Positions 53,671 to 63,115 of a stretch of DNA of 64,000 nt are shown here, in pieces. This stretch comes from Chryseobacterium indologenes (GTDB lineage: Bacteria > Bacteroidota > Bacteroidia > Flavobacteriales > Weeksellaceae). Below the pieces are notes generated by a model that was given only the letters and a program-made list of their open reading frames with translations, was not told the DNA's origin and made no database searches. The position numbers and the translations under genes were made by a program. The stretch spans positions 1,922,001 through 1,986,000 of the forward strand of contig CP065590.1 in the NCBI GenBank assembly GCA_016025055.1, read 5' to 3'. Within the stretch, counting starts at the first letter, position 1; every line of letters starts with the position of its first letter.

Positions 53671-55242
53671 TTAAACTAAATCTTTATTGTAAAATGCTCC
53701 TTTATTTTCTTTCATTTCCATCGATTGGGTGATGATAAGATGGGCAACGGTCGTTAGGTTTCTTAATTCTGATAATTGAGGCGATAAGATAGAGTAGTGG
53801 TAAATTTCATCCACGGCTGCGGCAATTTCCTGATGTTTTTGCAGGGCCATACTCAGACGTCTGTTGCTTCTGACAATACCCACCAGATCACTCATCATTT
53901 CCTGAAGCTGTTTTCTGAGATAGCTGACAATAACCATTTCATCCATGATTTTCATGCCTTCCTCATTCCACTCCGGAACTGCCTTCAGATCATCGAAATT
54001 AAAATTATTTTCTTTTAATAAATCAACGGTTTTCATGGCAGCATTATGCCCGAATACCAATCCTTCAAGCAGAGAATTGGAAGCAAGCCTGTTGGCTCCA
54101 TGTAATCCGGAATTGGTACATTCTCCCACAGCAAAAAGGTTTCTGATAGAAGATTGCCCGTCCCGGTCTACTTCGATACCACCCATAAGATAATGACAGG
54201 CAGGAACTACAGGGATGAGTTGCGTGAAAGGATCAATGCCTTCATCTTTGCATTTTTTGTAAATATTGGGGAAATGCTCCAGGAATTTTTCCCGATTCAT
54301 CTCACGGCAATCAAGACCGACATACTCATCTCCCGAAATTTTCATTTCATTGTCAATGGCTCTTGCTACGATATCCCGGGAAGCTAATTCTTCACGCTCA
54401 TCATATTTCTGCATGAATTTTTCGCCTCTTTTTGTCCTTAATTTAGCACCGTCACCTCTTACGGCTTCGGAAATAAGAAACAACATCCCGTCAATCTTAT
54501 TGTATAAAGCAGTAGGATGGAACTGATAGTACTGCATATTGGAAACCTTTCCTTTGGCACGGGCTACGAAGGCAATTCCGTCTCCTGTTGCAATTGTAGG
54601 ATTAGTTGTGTTTTTATACACATGGCCAGCCCCTCCTGTAGCGGCTAATGTAATCTTGGAAGTTATTTTTTTGATTGTTTTAGACTTCTCGTCCAGAATA
54701 TAAGCACCATAGCAATGGATGTCTCCTTCGTTAAGTTCTTTTCCCGGAACATGGTGCTGAGTAATGATATCAATGACGTAATGATGATCCAGGATTTCGA
54801 TATTCGGGCTGTTATTGGCTGTTTCCAGTAAAGCTCTTTCGATTTCGAAACCTGTAATATCTTTATGATGTACAATTCTGTTCTCGGTGTGTCCGCCTTC
54901 TCTTCCCAGGGCAAATTTGCCGTTTTTCATATCAAACTGAGCACCCCATTCTACAATTTCATTGAATCTTGCAGGTGCTTCTTTCACGACCATTTCCACA
55001 ACATCGCGTTTATTTTCGCCATCACCGGCACGCATGGTATCTTCAATATGTTTCTCAAAATTATCTTTTTGAAAGTCTGTTACGACGGCCAGCCCACCCT
55101 GTGCATATTTGGTGTTGCTTTCATCTTCATCAGATTTTGTCACAATGATGATTTTGGCATCAGGGAACTGTTCAGAAACTTTAATGGCATAGGAAAGTCC
55201 GGAAATTCCGGAACCGATTACTAATACATCCGCTTTTATCAT
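53671..55242 (-). CDS. nadB: L-aspartate oxidase
   Basis: 523 aa. FAD-dependent oxidation of L-aspartate to iminoaspartate, first step of NAD synthesis. FAD-binding GSGISGLSYA at the N-terminus, the TKYAQGGLAVV loop, GREGGHTENRIVHHKDITG near the active site, HPTALYN and the conserved CHYLMGGIEVDRDGQ and GECTNSGLHGANRLASNSLLEG segments. The C-terminal helical domain is shorter-ended than in fumarate reductases, fitting NadB. It is the first gene of nadB-nadC. Confidence 0.95.
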   Translation of the reverse strand: MIKADVLVIGSGISGLSYAIKVSEQFPDAKIIIVTKSDEDESNTKYAQGGLAVVTDFQKDNFEKHIEDTMRAGDGENKRDVVEMVVKEAPARFNEIVEWGAQFDMKNGKFALGREGGHTENRIVHHKDITGFEIERALLETANNSPNIEILDHHYVIDIITQHHVPGKELNEGDIHCYGAYILDEKSKTIKKITSKITLAATGGAGHVYKNTTNPTIATGDGIAFVARAKGKVSNMQYYQFHPTALYNKIDGMLFLISEAVRGDGAKLRTKRGEKFMQKYDEREELASRDIVARAIDNEMKISGDEYVGLDCREMNREKFLEHFPNIYKKCKDEGIDPFTQLIPVVPACHYLMGGIEVDRDGQSSIRNLFAVGECTNSGLHGANRLASNSLLEGLVFGHNAAMKTVDLLKENNFNFDDLKAVPEWNEEGMKIMDEMVIVSYLRKQLQEMMSDLVGIVRSNRRLSMALQKHQEIAAAVDEIYHYSILSPQLSELRNLTTVAHLIITQSMEMKENKGAFYNKDLV

Positions 55243-55272
55243 ATGCTTGCTTTAGGTACAACCGTTTAAATA

Positions 55273-55899
55273 TTAAATAAATTTAAACAATTTTTCGTTT
55301 GGTTTTCTCACTTTTTTCATGTACTGGAAGTAATCTTCTTCGGAGCGGTAGCCCAAAGCGAGGGTAACGGTTACTTTTTCCGTTTCAGGATTGATATTCA
55401 GAATCTCTTCGATCAGGTCTTGTCGGAAGCCTTCCATCGGACAGGAGTCTATATTTTCAATAGCGGCAGCATACATGAGATTGGCCAGTACAATATAAGA
55501 CTGTTTTTCTGCCCAGTTAAAGATTTCATCCTGTGTTTTTTGACTGATATGTTGCCTGATGCTATTTTTAAAAGGATCAAGTTGTTCTAAAGGTGTTTCT
55601 CTGACTTCAGAAATGTGATTGAAATATCCACGGATATAATGTTCTTCAATTGTTTTTTTGGATATAATAACAACGAGATGAGAACAGGTGGAAATCTGAG
55701 ATGGATTATAAAAAGCAGGAATTAATTTCTGTTTCATTTCCTCACTCTCCACAACAATGATTTTATAAGGTTGAAGTCCCAGCGAACTTGCAGACAGTTT
55801 TCCTGACTCAAGAATATTGTGTAATGTCTCCTGAGGAATGATTTGATGATTAAATTTTTTTACAGAATATCTTCTGCTTAAAGCCTCCAAATAATTCAT
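55273..55899 (-). CDS. NAD(P)H-dependent nitroreductase-family oxidoreductase
   Basis: 208 aa. FMN-binding nitroreductase fold: N-terminal RRYSVKKFN (the RRSxRxF-type FMN phosphate site), SASSLGLQPYKIIVVES, and late PMEGFRQDLIEEIL with LALGYRSEEDYF near the end (the G-Y/R FMN region). It resembles NfsB-like enzymes that reduce nitroaromatics or quinones; the natural substrate is unknown. Homodimer expected. A TAAATTTG (minus, 55911-55904) sits just upstream of the start, without a TTG partner. Confidence 0.88.
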   Translation of the reverse strand: MNYLEALSRRYSVKKFNHQIIPQETLHNILESGKLSASSLGLQPYKIIVVESEEMKQKLIPAFYNPSQISTCSHLVVIISKKTIEEHYIRGYFNHISEVRETPLEQLDPFKNSIRQHISQKTQDEIFNWAEKQSYIVLANLMYAAAIENIDSCPMEGFRQDLIEEILNINPETEKVTVTLALGYRSEEDYFQYMKKVRKPNEKLFKFI

Positions 55900-55966
55900 A
55901 AGGCAAATTTAAGGATTGAATATGAATAAAAAGTCTTTAAAACAAAATATATCCTATTAATCATAC

Positions 55967-55995
55967 AAAAATCACCCCGACTGGCGGAGTGATTT
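55967..55995 (-). terminator. Terminator of the first T9SS type B gene
   Basis: AAATCACcCCG / CGGaGTGATTT stem (mismatches in the middle), GACTGG-type loop, T-run on the minus strand, 25 bp after the stop. Confidence 0.7.
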
Positions 55996-56019
55996 CTTTA
56001 TAATAGATGAAATTGGTGA

Positions 56020-58284
56020 TTATTCTCTGTTTTTTACAAGGATCCAACCTGAGAATTTAACAGGAGTGTTGGAGGTATTGTTTTTATTATTTTCATCCCA
56101 TGAAATAGAGTACCAGTAGCTTCCCGTCGGAACTCTTCTTCCGTTGGCAGTTCCGTTCCATGTGTATTTATTGGATTTATCAGCTCTGAAAAGTTGTACA
56201 CCATACCTGTCATAAATGTTAATTTCCAGGTTTCGTTTACGGGCCAGTGCAGAGTAGTCAATGATATCATTGATTCCGTCATCATTCGGTGTGATTACAT
56301 TGATCAGGTTAGGAACCGTGATGATAACTTCCACAGGAACACAATTATAGCTGTCTTTTACGTATATTTTAGCTTCGCCCCGGGGAACATTAGGAAATAC
56401 ATTAGAGTCCTGCCAGCTAACGTTGTCCATAGAGTATCGGTAAGGTGGCTTTCCTCCGTTAACAAATACCGTCACATTGTTTCCTGAAATATCAATGCTG
56501 GATATTACCGGATTTTCAGCGGCAAAAACCTTTACGGTCTGTAGAGCAGTACATTCCCCTGTTTTCAGTTTTACCCAATAGGTTCCGACTCCCACGTTAG
56601 TAATAGTCTGGGTTGTAGCTCCCGTGCTCCATTCATAACTTTTGAATCCGGCACCGGCGTCTAAGGTTGTCTTACTTTCAATACAGATCGTTTTGTCTTG
56701 CAGAACTCTGGAAAACACCGGTGGTACCACTGTAAGAGTCACTTTCGCAATAGAGTAACATCCATTTGCGCCGAATACTTTTATGTATGCCACTCCGTTA
56801 GGCGCAATATACGCTCCCGGATTAGGGATGGGGTTCGTTCCGTTAAGAGCATCGGTTAAAGAAGGATAGTATTCTTTTGTAAGTCCTCCCTGAGAAACTA
56901 CAGCAGACGAAATATTGAAAAGTGCCATTGATGGCGTGGCTTCAATAAAGCAGGATTTTAATTCAGTGTCATTCACTACTACGACAGGATAGATGTTCAG
57001 AGTTATTTTAGCCGTGCTTATGCAGCCTTGTGCAGTTGTTACCCTTACATATACTGTGCCTGCGCCTGCTGCATAAGCGGTAGGGTTGGTGATTTGATTA
57101 GTTCCGGCATTCATGTCAAATAAAGTAGGGTAGAACTCTTTGGTTGTACCGGTTAAAGTCGTTACAGCAGCAGTGGTGAGGTCAAAAGTTGCTGTTCCTG
57201 CATTGTTATTATTACATCCGCTGAGGCTGGCATCGGTAGCGGCAAAAGGGGTCGGGTTGAGCTGTATGACCCCGTCTCCGTTGTCGCAAAGCGTTGAAGT
57301 AGGATCTTTTATGACAACTTTGATGGTTGTATTGCCTGAATATTGGAAACTAGCGGGATTGGCAATAGGAGTTGCATTTCCTAAAATATAATAGGTGAAA
57401 ATATAGTTACCGGGGTTATTCACAAACTGCGAATTGTAAGAAGTAAGGTCCACAACACCATTTCCGGTAGCAGGATTAGTACAAACAAATGGAGTGACGG
57501 TGTTATTTAAAATAGGAACTTTATCTACAAATACCTTTGCATTCTTGATAGAGTGTCTTGCGCTTGCTCCGCCGGTTGCAGCAGAGAAACCGAAATACCC
57601 CTGCGTCATCCCTGCCGCACCGCCTGACGGGGCAAAAGACTGGTCAACAATAAGTACACCATCAATTTTTATTTTAATAATCCAGCTCGTCGGATTGGAA
57701 AGATCGGTTTCACCATTTACCTCGACGTGCTTATAGGTATCTCCTACGAATGGCTGTGTGGCAATAAGGTCAGGAGAGTGGAAGGTACTTCCCGGTGTAT
57801 TGTTGAATTCAATATTATTCCCGGCGGTATTATTGGTACCATATAAAAGATGTACTTTGCTCATCTGACCTTCGGTAGTATTGTTGAAAATGTCAAAACC
57901 CACCATTAGTCCCGAAGCATTAGCCGGTATTCCCAGGCCTCCTCCCGATACGAATCCTGTAGGAGGATTGGCCAGATACCAGAAGGTAAACCCGTCACCT
58001 CTCCCAAATTGAGTAGTTCCGTTGCCGTCAATTCTAAAATCAAATTCTACTTTCCATTTGTCACAGTAGCTTAACGTAATAGGATCGGCCAGCGTTATCG
58101 CTCCAAACCTACTGGTCTGATCGGTTGTAAGTCTAATAAAATCAGTGCTTACGACAGCATCAGATACCAGGTTCCATCCTGTGGTATTTACCGGATTTCC
58201 GCTGAGCTGATAGGTTTGTGAAGCTAATTTTAAAGGAGTTCCTAATAGAATGATTAATAAATAAATAAGTATATTTTTTCTCAT
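56020..58284 (-). CDS. Large secreted lectin-like protein with T9SS type B (gliding-type) sorting domain, paralog 1
   Basis: 754 aa from ATG 58284; a longer frame to 58323 adds residues before the signal MRKNILIYLLIILLG. An L-type lectin-like beta-sandwich spans about 25-260 (VEFDFRIDGNG, GRGDGFTFWYLANPP, VGFDIFNNT). Several ~90-residue modules of the form 'NNAGTATFDLTTAAVTTLTG ... YYPSL ... GCxSxAKxTL' follow, then a KTTLDAGAGFKSYEWSTG Ig-like module. The C-terminal type B domain begins NVITPNDDGINDIIDYSAL and continues NIYDRYGVQLF to the end VKNRE. Surface adhesin exported by the type IX system; carbohydrate binding is inferred. First of three paralogs here. Confidence 0.88.
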   Translation of the reverse strand: MRKNILIYLLIILLGTPLKLASQTYQLSGNPVNTTGWNLVSDAVVSTDFIRLTTDQTSRFGAITLADPITLSYCDKWKVEFDFRIDGNGTTQFGRGDGFTFWYLANPPTGFVSGGGLGIPANASGLMVGFDIFNNTTEGQMSKVHLLYGTNNTAGNNIEFNNTPGSTFHSPDLIATQPFVGDTYKHVEVNGETDLSNPTSWIIKIKIDGVLIVDQSFAPSGGAAGMTQGYFGFSAATGGASARHSIKNAKVFVDKVPILNNTVTPFVCTNPATGNGVVDLTSYNSQFVNNPGNYIFTYYILGNATPIANPASFQYSGNTTIKVVIKDPTSTLCDNGDGVIQLNPTPFAATDASLSGCNNNNAGTATFDLTTAAVTTLTGTTKEFYPTLFDMNAGTNQITNPTAYAAGAGTVYVRVTTAQGCISTAKITLNIYPVVVVNDTELKSCFIEATPSMALFNISSAVVSQGGLTKEYYPSLTDALNGTNPIPNPGAYIAPNGVAYIKVFGANGCYSIAKVTLTVVPPVFSRVLQDKTICIESKTTLDAGAGFKSYEWSTGATTQTITNVGVGTYWVKLKTGECTALQTVKVFAAENPVISSIDISGNNVTVFVNGGKPPYRYSMDNVSWQDSNVFPNVPRGEAKIYVKDSYNCVPVEVIITVPNLINVITPNDDGINDIIDYSALARKRNLEINIYDRYGVQLFRADKSNKYTWNGTANGRRVPTGSYWYSISWDENNKNNTSNTPVKFSGWILVKNRE

Positions 58285-58378
58285 AACAGTTGGAGGGTTA
58301 GTTATCTTATTGATGTAATACATATTGTTTAGAATGTGAGTGAGATGCGGAGATTTTTTTTCATTATAATTTCATATA

Positions 58379-58409
58379 ATAGGCTGTCTTCTTATAAAAA
58401 ACAGCCTAT
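58379..58409 (-). terminator. Inverted repeat after the second T9SS type B gene
   Basis: ATAGGCTGT / ACAGCCTAT arms with a 13-nt loop, 9 bp after the stop of the gene at 58418. The T-run is in the loop rather than after the stem, so terminator function is less certain. Confidence 0.5.
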
Positions 58410-58417
58410 ATCATATT

Positions 58418-60679
58418 CTATTCTCTATTTTTGACCAATACCCAACCGGAATATTTTGTTTCGGTATTGTTTTTATTATTTTCGTTCCATGAAATGGTAT
58501 ACCAGTAAGTGCCCGTAGGAACCCTTTTACCGGATGCCATCCCATTCCATGTGAAATTCCTCATTTTATCTGCTTCGTACATCTTGTTGCCATATCGGTC
58601 ATATACCGTAAACACTAAATTTTTCTTATATCCTAATGCAGAATAGTCAATGAAATCATTAATGTTGTCCCCATTGGGAGTAATGGCATTCACAAGATTA
58701 GGAACCGTGATTTGGACTTCCACGGGTGAGCAATTGTATAAATCTTTCACATAGACTTTTACTTCCCCTCTTGCCAGACCGGTAAAAATATTGGATGTCT
58801 GCCAAGTAGCTCCGTCTAAAGAATATTGATACGGTGGTGTTCCTCCGGCTACATAGACCGTAATTGTATTGTGGTTAATATCAATGCTTGCAATAACAGG
58901 ATTGGGTGCCGCCATTACTTTTACAATCTGAGTGGTAATACAGTTTCCGGTTTTAAGCTTTACCCAATACTCTCCAACCCCAACGTCTTTGATAGACTGC
59001 GTGGTTTCCCCGGTGCTCCACTCATATCCGTTAAATCCAGGGCCGGCATCAAGATTCGTCTTTTCACCGATACAAAGAGTTTTATCCTTTAAAATTCCGG
59101 ATTTTACGGGAGGAAGAACTATAAGGTTGATTTTAGCAATAGCAAAACATCCGTTGCTGTCGGTTACTTTAGCATATACTGTTGTGCTTGCTGATATGTA
59201 TTGAAGGAAACTTACAATTTCATTAGTGCCGCTTAGAGCGTTGGCTACTGAAGTGTAGTATTTTTTTGTAAACCCGCTGGTTAAAGAAGTTACGTCTGCA
59301 GAGTTTAAATCAAATACAGCGTTGGTGATATTATTTTCAATAAAACATGCTCTCAGGGTTGCTTCTTTTACGGGAGTTTCAGCGTAAAATGCGAGGGTTA
59401 TTTTAGCATTACCAGTACAGCCCTGTGGGGTGGTTACTTTTACATAAACAACGCCAGGGACTGATAAATAACTGTCAGGATTTAATATTTCGTTGGTGTC
59501 TGCATTCAGGTCATTTAAGGTCTTGTAATATTTTTTAACAGAACCCGGAACGCCAGTGACGGCAGCCGTATTCAGATTGAAAGTGGCGGTGCCGATTTTA
59601 TTATTATTACAGGCAAGAATTGTTTTGTCCTCCGCTTTAAAAGGAGCAATGCTCAACTGAATTTTTCCATCAGGATTATCACAGAGTATTCCCGCATTAT
59701 CCTTTATTACGACTGTGACGGTAGTATTTGTGTTAAATTGGTAATTAGTGGGATTCGCAATGGGAGTAGAACTTCCTAAAGGATAATAAGTGAATGTATA
59801 ATTAGAAGGATTGCTGACAAACTGGGAATTATATGAGGTCAGGTTTACGCTTCCATAACCGGTTGTAGGATTGGGGCAAAAAGACTGAGATATAGAATTT
59901 AACAGGATAGGGACTTTGTCCGTATATATTTTTACATTTTTGATTGAATGTCTCGATCTGGCGCCTCCTGTAGATGCTGAGAAGCCAAAATATCCTACCG
60001 TCATTGCAGCTGCTGTACCTGCAGGTGCAAAAGACTGATTGCAGATTACATTACCGTCTATAGTTATTTTTACAATCCAGTTGGCAGGAGCGGCAGGGTC
60101 TACCTGAGCGGTTACTTCAACATGTTTATAGGTGGTTCCCTGGAAAGGTTGGGTAGTATTGAGGTCAGGTGAGTGGAAAGAACTTCCGGGAACATTGAAG
60201 AATTCTACATTATTACTGTCTGTTGTGTTGGCCACCTGCCCATACGCAACATGCACTTTGCTCATTGTAGCTGTCGTTGTGTTATTGTAAGTATCAAATC
60301 CGACAATAAATCCGACGGCATTTTGGGAAACTCCAAGGCCGGACCCTAGTACACTTGCAATAGGTGGGTTGGCAAGATACCAGAATGCAATACCGTCTCC
60401 GTTGGAGTTTTGGTTGGAATCCATTCTGAAGTCAAATTCGACCCTCCATTTGTCACAATATTTTAAATTGATGGGATCATTGAGTCTGATGGAACCTGAT
60501 TGATTGTTCGTATCAGGGGTGAGTTGGATGAAATCAGTATTTACTGTAGCAGTAGGAACTACAGTCCATCCTGTGGTGTTTACAGGGTTCCCGGCCAGCT
60601 GGTATGTTTGTGCCCGTGAATAATTCCCCGAAATACATAGTATAATAATGAAAAAACAAAACGGTAGTATTTTATTCAT
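58418..60679 (-). CDS. Large secreted lectin-like protein with T9SS type B sorting domain, paralog 2
   Basis: 753 aa with signal MNKILPFCFFIIILCISG. It is co-linear with paralog 1 over its whole length: TYQLAGNPVNTTGW start, lectin-like domain with VEFDFRMDSNQNSNGDGIAFW, the same repeating modules (KIGTATFNLNTAAVTGVPG ... KYYKTLNDLN), the Ig-like LCIGEKTNLDAGPGF module, and the type B C-terminal domain (NAITPNGDNINDFIDYSAL ... YWYTISWNENNKNN ... VLVKNRE). Tandem duplication is clear. Likely a cell-surface or released adhesin. Its own start is 164 bp downstream of the rnhA 3' end. Confidence 0.88.
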   Translation of the reverse strand: MNKILPFCFFIIILCISGNYSRAQTYQLAGNPVNTTGWTVVPTATVNTDFIQLTPDTNNQSGSIRLNDPINLKYCDKWRVEFDFRMDSNQNSNGDGIAFWYLANPPIASVLGSGLGVSQNAVGFIVGFDTYNNTTTATMSKVHVAYGQVANTTDSNNVEFFNVPGSSFHSPDLNTTQPFQGTTYKHVEVTAQVDPAAPANWIVKITIDGNVICNQSFAPAGTAAAMTVGYFGFSASTGGARSRHSIKNVKIYTDKVPILLNSISQSFCPNPTTGYGSVNLTSYNSQFVSNPSNYTFTYYPLGSSTPIANPTNYQFNTNTTVTVVIKDNAGILCDNPDGKIQLSIAPFKAEDKTILACNNNKIGTATFNLNTAAVTGVPGSVKKYYKTLNDLNADTNEILNPDSYLSVPGVVYVKVTTPQGCTGNAKITLAFYAETPVKEATLRACFIENNITNAVFDLNSADVTSLTSGFTKKYYTSVANALSGTNEIVSFLQYISASTTVYAKVTDSNGCFAIAKINLIVLPPVKSGILKDKTLCIGEKTNLDAGPGFNGYEWSTGETTQSIKDVGVGEYWVKLKTGNCITTQIVKVMAAPNPVIASIDINHNTITVYVAGGTPPYQYSLDGATWQTSNIFTGLARGEVKVYVKDLYNCSPVEVQITVPNLVNAITPNGDNINDFIDYSALGYKKNLVFTVYDRYGNKMYEADKMRNFTWNGMASGKRVPTGTYWYTISWNENNKNNTETKYSGWVLVKNRE

Positions 60680-60843
60680 TTATTTGGGATTTAGATTAAT
60701 AAGTAAAGATATTAAATCCTGATAAATAAATGTATATTTAATGTTAATTTTACTAAAAAAATATAATATTAATCAAAAAATATTATTTCTTATGATAAAA
60801 TAATTAAAGTTATAACCGTAAATGTAGAATTGTATTAATTATG

Positions 60844-61320
60844 TTAAAAAAGAGAATTACTATCTAATCCTTCAAAATACGCATCGATTTCTAAATCGGC
60901 AGAGTTGGCGGCAGCTACTGCAAGTTGATCACAAAGCTCGTTTTCGAAATGACCTGCGTGACCTTTTATCCAATGCATCGTGGGTGTGTGTTTGTTGTAA
61001 AGCTCAATGAATTTTTTCCAGAGATCCGGATTTTTTACATTTTTCCAGCCTCTCTTGATCCATCCCTGGATCCAGTTTTGATTAACGGCATCAGCTACAT
61101 ATTTACTGTCTGTATAAACATGGATCTGATTTTCTGTAGATTTTAATTTTTCCAATGCGGAAATAACAGCAAGAAGCTCCATCCTGTTGTTGGTTGTTTT
61201 TCTGAAGCCTTTGGAAAACGTTTTCTGATAGTTTTTTTCAGGAACGCGCATAAGGATTCCGTAACCGCCTTTTCCGGGGTTTCCGCTGCAGGCTCCGTCG
61301 GTGTAGATTTCGATTTTCAA
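60844..61320 (-). CDS. rnhA: Ribonuclease HI
   Basis: 158 aa. Cleaves RNA in RNA-DNA hybrids. Catalytic acids in the expected places: D7 (YTDGACSGNPG), E48 (NNRMELLAV), D70 (YTDSKYVADA) and a late Asp (ENELCDQLA). The basic HWIKGHAGH motif with the active-site histidine is also present. Full E. coli-like length. It lies 53 bp downstream of dnaB on the same strand. Confidence 0.96.
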   Translation of the reverse strand: MKIEIYTDGACSGNPGKGGYGILMRVPEKNYQKTFSKGFRKTTNNRMELLAVISALEKLKSTENQIHVYTDSKYVADAVNQNWIQGWIKRGWKNVKNPDLWKKFIELYNKHTPTMHWIKGHAGHFENELCDQLAVAAANSADLEIDAYFEGLDSNSLF

Positions 61321-61373
61321 ATCTATTATAAAAATGAATTATTTAATTTTAGCTTAAATCCTGTCAATACGGA

Positions 61374-62960
61374 TTAAAACGGAAAGTCATCATCATCGTC
61401 AAAGTCATTCATTGATGACCCTGAAAGTTTTGAGCTGTCCGGAAGGTCAAATGCAGCACCCGGCTGAATGGTTGTTTTAATTTTATCAAAACCACTTGGT
61501 TCACCAAAGTTGGAAGGATAGCCACCTCCGGCACTCCCATCAAGAGCGGCTTCAATATCTCCAAACTTTGCAAAATGCTTCAAGAATGACAATCTCACAT
61601 CTGCAGTAGCACCATTCCTGTGCTTGGCAATAATAAGCTCAGCCTGGTTTTCTGTAGAAGTTTCCTGGCCTTCCTCATCATTATCCCAAACTGTGATTTT
61701 GTAATATTCAGGTCTGAAAATAAAAGATACGATATCGGCATCCTGCTCAATTGCTCCGGATTCCCTAAGGTCCGAAAGCTGAGGTCTTTTGCCGGGACGT
61801 GTTTCCACACTACGGGAAAGCTGGGAAAGTGCAATAACCGGTACATTCAGTTCTTTCGCAATAGCTTTTAATGAACGTGAAATCATTGAAATTTCCTGTT
61901 CACGGTTTCCAACTCCTTTTCCGCTGCTCCCTGCGGTCATCAGCTGAAGATAATCGACCATGATCAGTCTTACTCCATGTTGCATAACGAGTCGTCGACA
62001 CTTTGCACGGAAGTCGAATATAGAGAGAGAGGGAGTTTCATCAATGTACAAAGGAGCATTTTCCAGTTCAGAAACGTTAGAAAACAATCGCTGCCATTCT
62101 TCATCATCAAGAGTACCCTTTCTAAGTTTCTCCGACGAGATTCTTGTTTCAGAAGCAATCATCCTGGTGATAAGCTGTACAGATGCCATCTCGAGAGAGA
62201 AAAGGGCCATTGGGATTTTGTGACCTACGGCAATATTTCTTGCCATCGAAAGAAGGAAAGCGGTTTTTCCCATTGCGGGACGGGCTGCGATAATGATGAG
62301 GTCAGAATTCTGCCAGCCACCGGTTTCTTTATCCACATCCCTGAAACCTGATGGAACTCCTGAAAGTCCTTGCTTGTCCTTTAAAGACTTGATTGTATCG
62401 ATAGCCTGTTTTACCAATGAATTGGCTGTATCGAATCCCTTCTTAATCGTTCCGTTGGTGATTTCAAAAAATGACTGTTCAGCCTTATCCAGAAGTTCGA
62501 AAACATCTGTAGATTCTTTGTAAGAGGAATCGATCACATTGGCTGAAACATTAATGAGACTTCTTAAAATATATTTTTCAAGAATAACACGAACGTGATA
62601 TTCTATATGGGCAGATGAACTTACTCCCATGGTCAGGTCGATGATGTAATGATCGCCTCCTGCCTGGCTTAGCTTGTCATTTTTCTTTAAATCCTGGATC
62701 ACCGTCATTAAATCTACCGGATGATTCCCTTCATAAAGCTTTAGAATGGTAGAAAAGATGCATTGGTGTCTGGGGTCATAAAATACTTCCGGGGTAAGGA
62801 GGTCAATAGAATGGTCGAGACCTTTTTTGTCAATCAAAAAAGTTCCTATAACAAGCCTTTCAAAATCCACTGCATTGGGAGGCATTTTTCCATCCGCAAT
62901 AGACAATTCTTTTGCAAAGTTTCCGTGTGTCAGGGATGATAATGTTTCTTTCTGCGCCAT
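61374..62960 (-). CDS. dnaB: Replicative DNA helicase
   Basis: 528 aa. N-terminal helical domain (about 25-125, PPNAVDFERLVIGTFLID), then the RecA-like helicase domain with Walker A ARPAMGKTAF, the SLEMASVQL and MVDYLQLM (Walker B) motifs and the DLRESGAIEQDADIV signature. A C-terminal acidic tail (NDFDDDDDFPF) resembles SSB-type tails and may contact other replication proteins. Hexameric motor of the replication fork. A TATCTTTG (62972-62965, minus) directly before the start fits a -7 box. Confidence 0.96.
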   Translation of the reverse strand: MAQKETLSSLTHGNFAKELSIADGKMPPNAVDFERLVIGTFLIDKKGLDHSIDLLTPEVFYDPRHQCIFSTILKLYEGNHPVDLMTVIQDLKKNDKLSQAGGDHYIIDLTMGVSSSAHIEYHVRVILEKYILRSLINVSANVIDSSYKESTDVFELLDKAEQSFFEITNGTIKKGFDTANSLVKQAIDTIKSLKDKQGLSGVPSGFRDVDKETGGWQNSDLIIIAARPAMGKTAFLLSMARNIAVGHKIPMALFSLEMASVQLITRMIASETRISSEKLRKGTLDDEEWQRLFSNVSELENAPLYIDETPSLSIFDFRAKCRRLVMQHGVRLIMVDYLQLMTAGSSGKGVGNREQEISMISRSLKAIAKELNVPVIALSQLSRSVETRPGKRPQLSDLRESGAIEQDADIVSFIFRPEYYKITVWDNDEEGQETSTENQAELIIAKHRNGATADVRLSFLKHFAKFGDIEAALDGSAGGGYPSNFGEPSGFDKIKTTIQPGAAFDLPDSSKLSGSSMNDFDDDDDFPF

Positions 62961-63063
62961 GATGCAAAGATAGTTTATTTAAAAAAATAATAAAAAATAG
63001 TATTCAACAAATTATTAGCAGTCTTTCTGAAAATGCTGTCAGCAGGCGATTGCTTTTGTTGAT

Positions 63064-63096
63064 AAAAAAATCACCCCGGGTCGGGGTGATTTTTTT
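63064..63096 (-). terminator. Terminator of the third T9SS type B gene
   Basis: AAAATCACCCC / GGGGTGATTTT 11-bp stem with a GGGTC-type loop and T/A runs on both sides, 19 bp after the stop. Confidence 0.9.
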
Positions 63097-63115
63097 ATCA
63101 TATTAAGATATACAA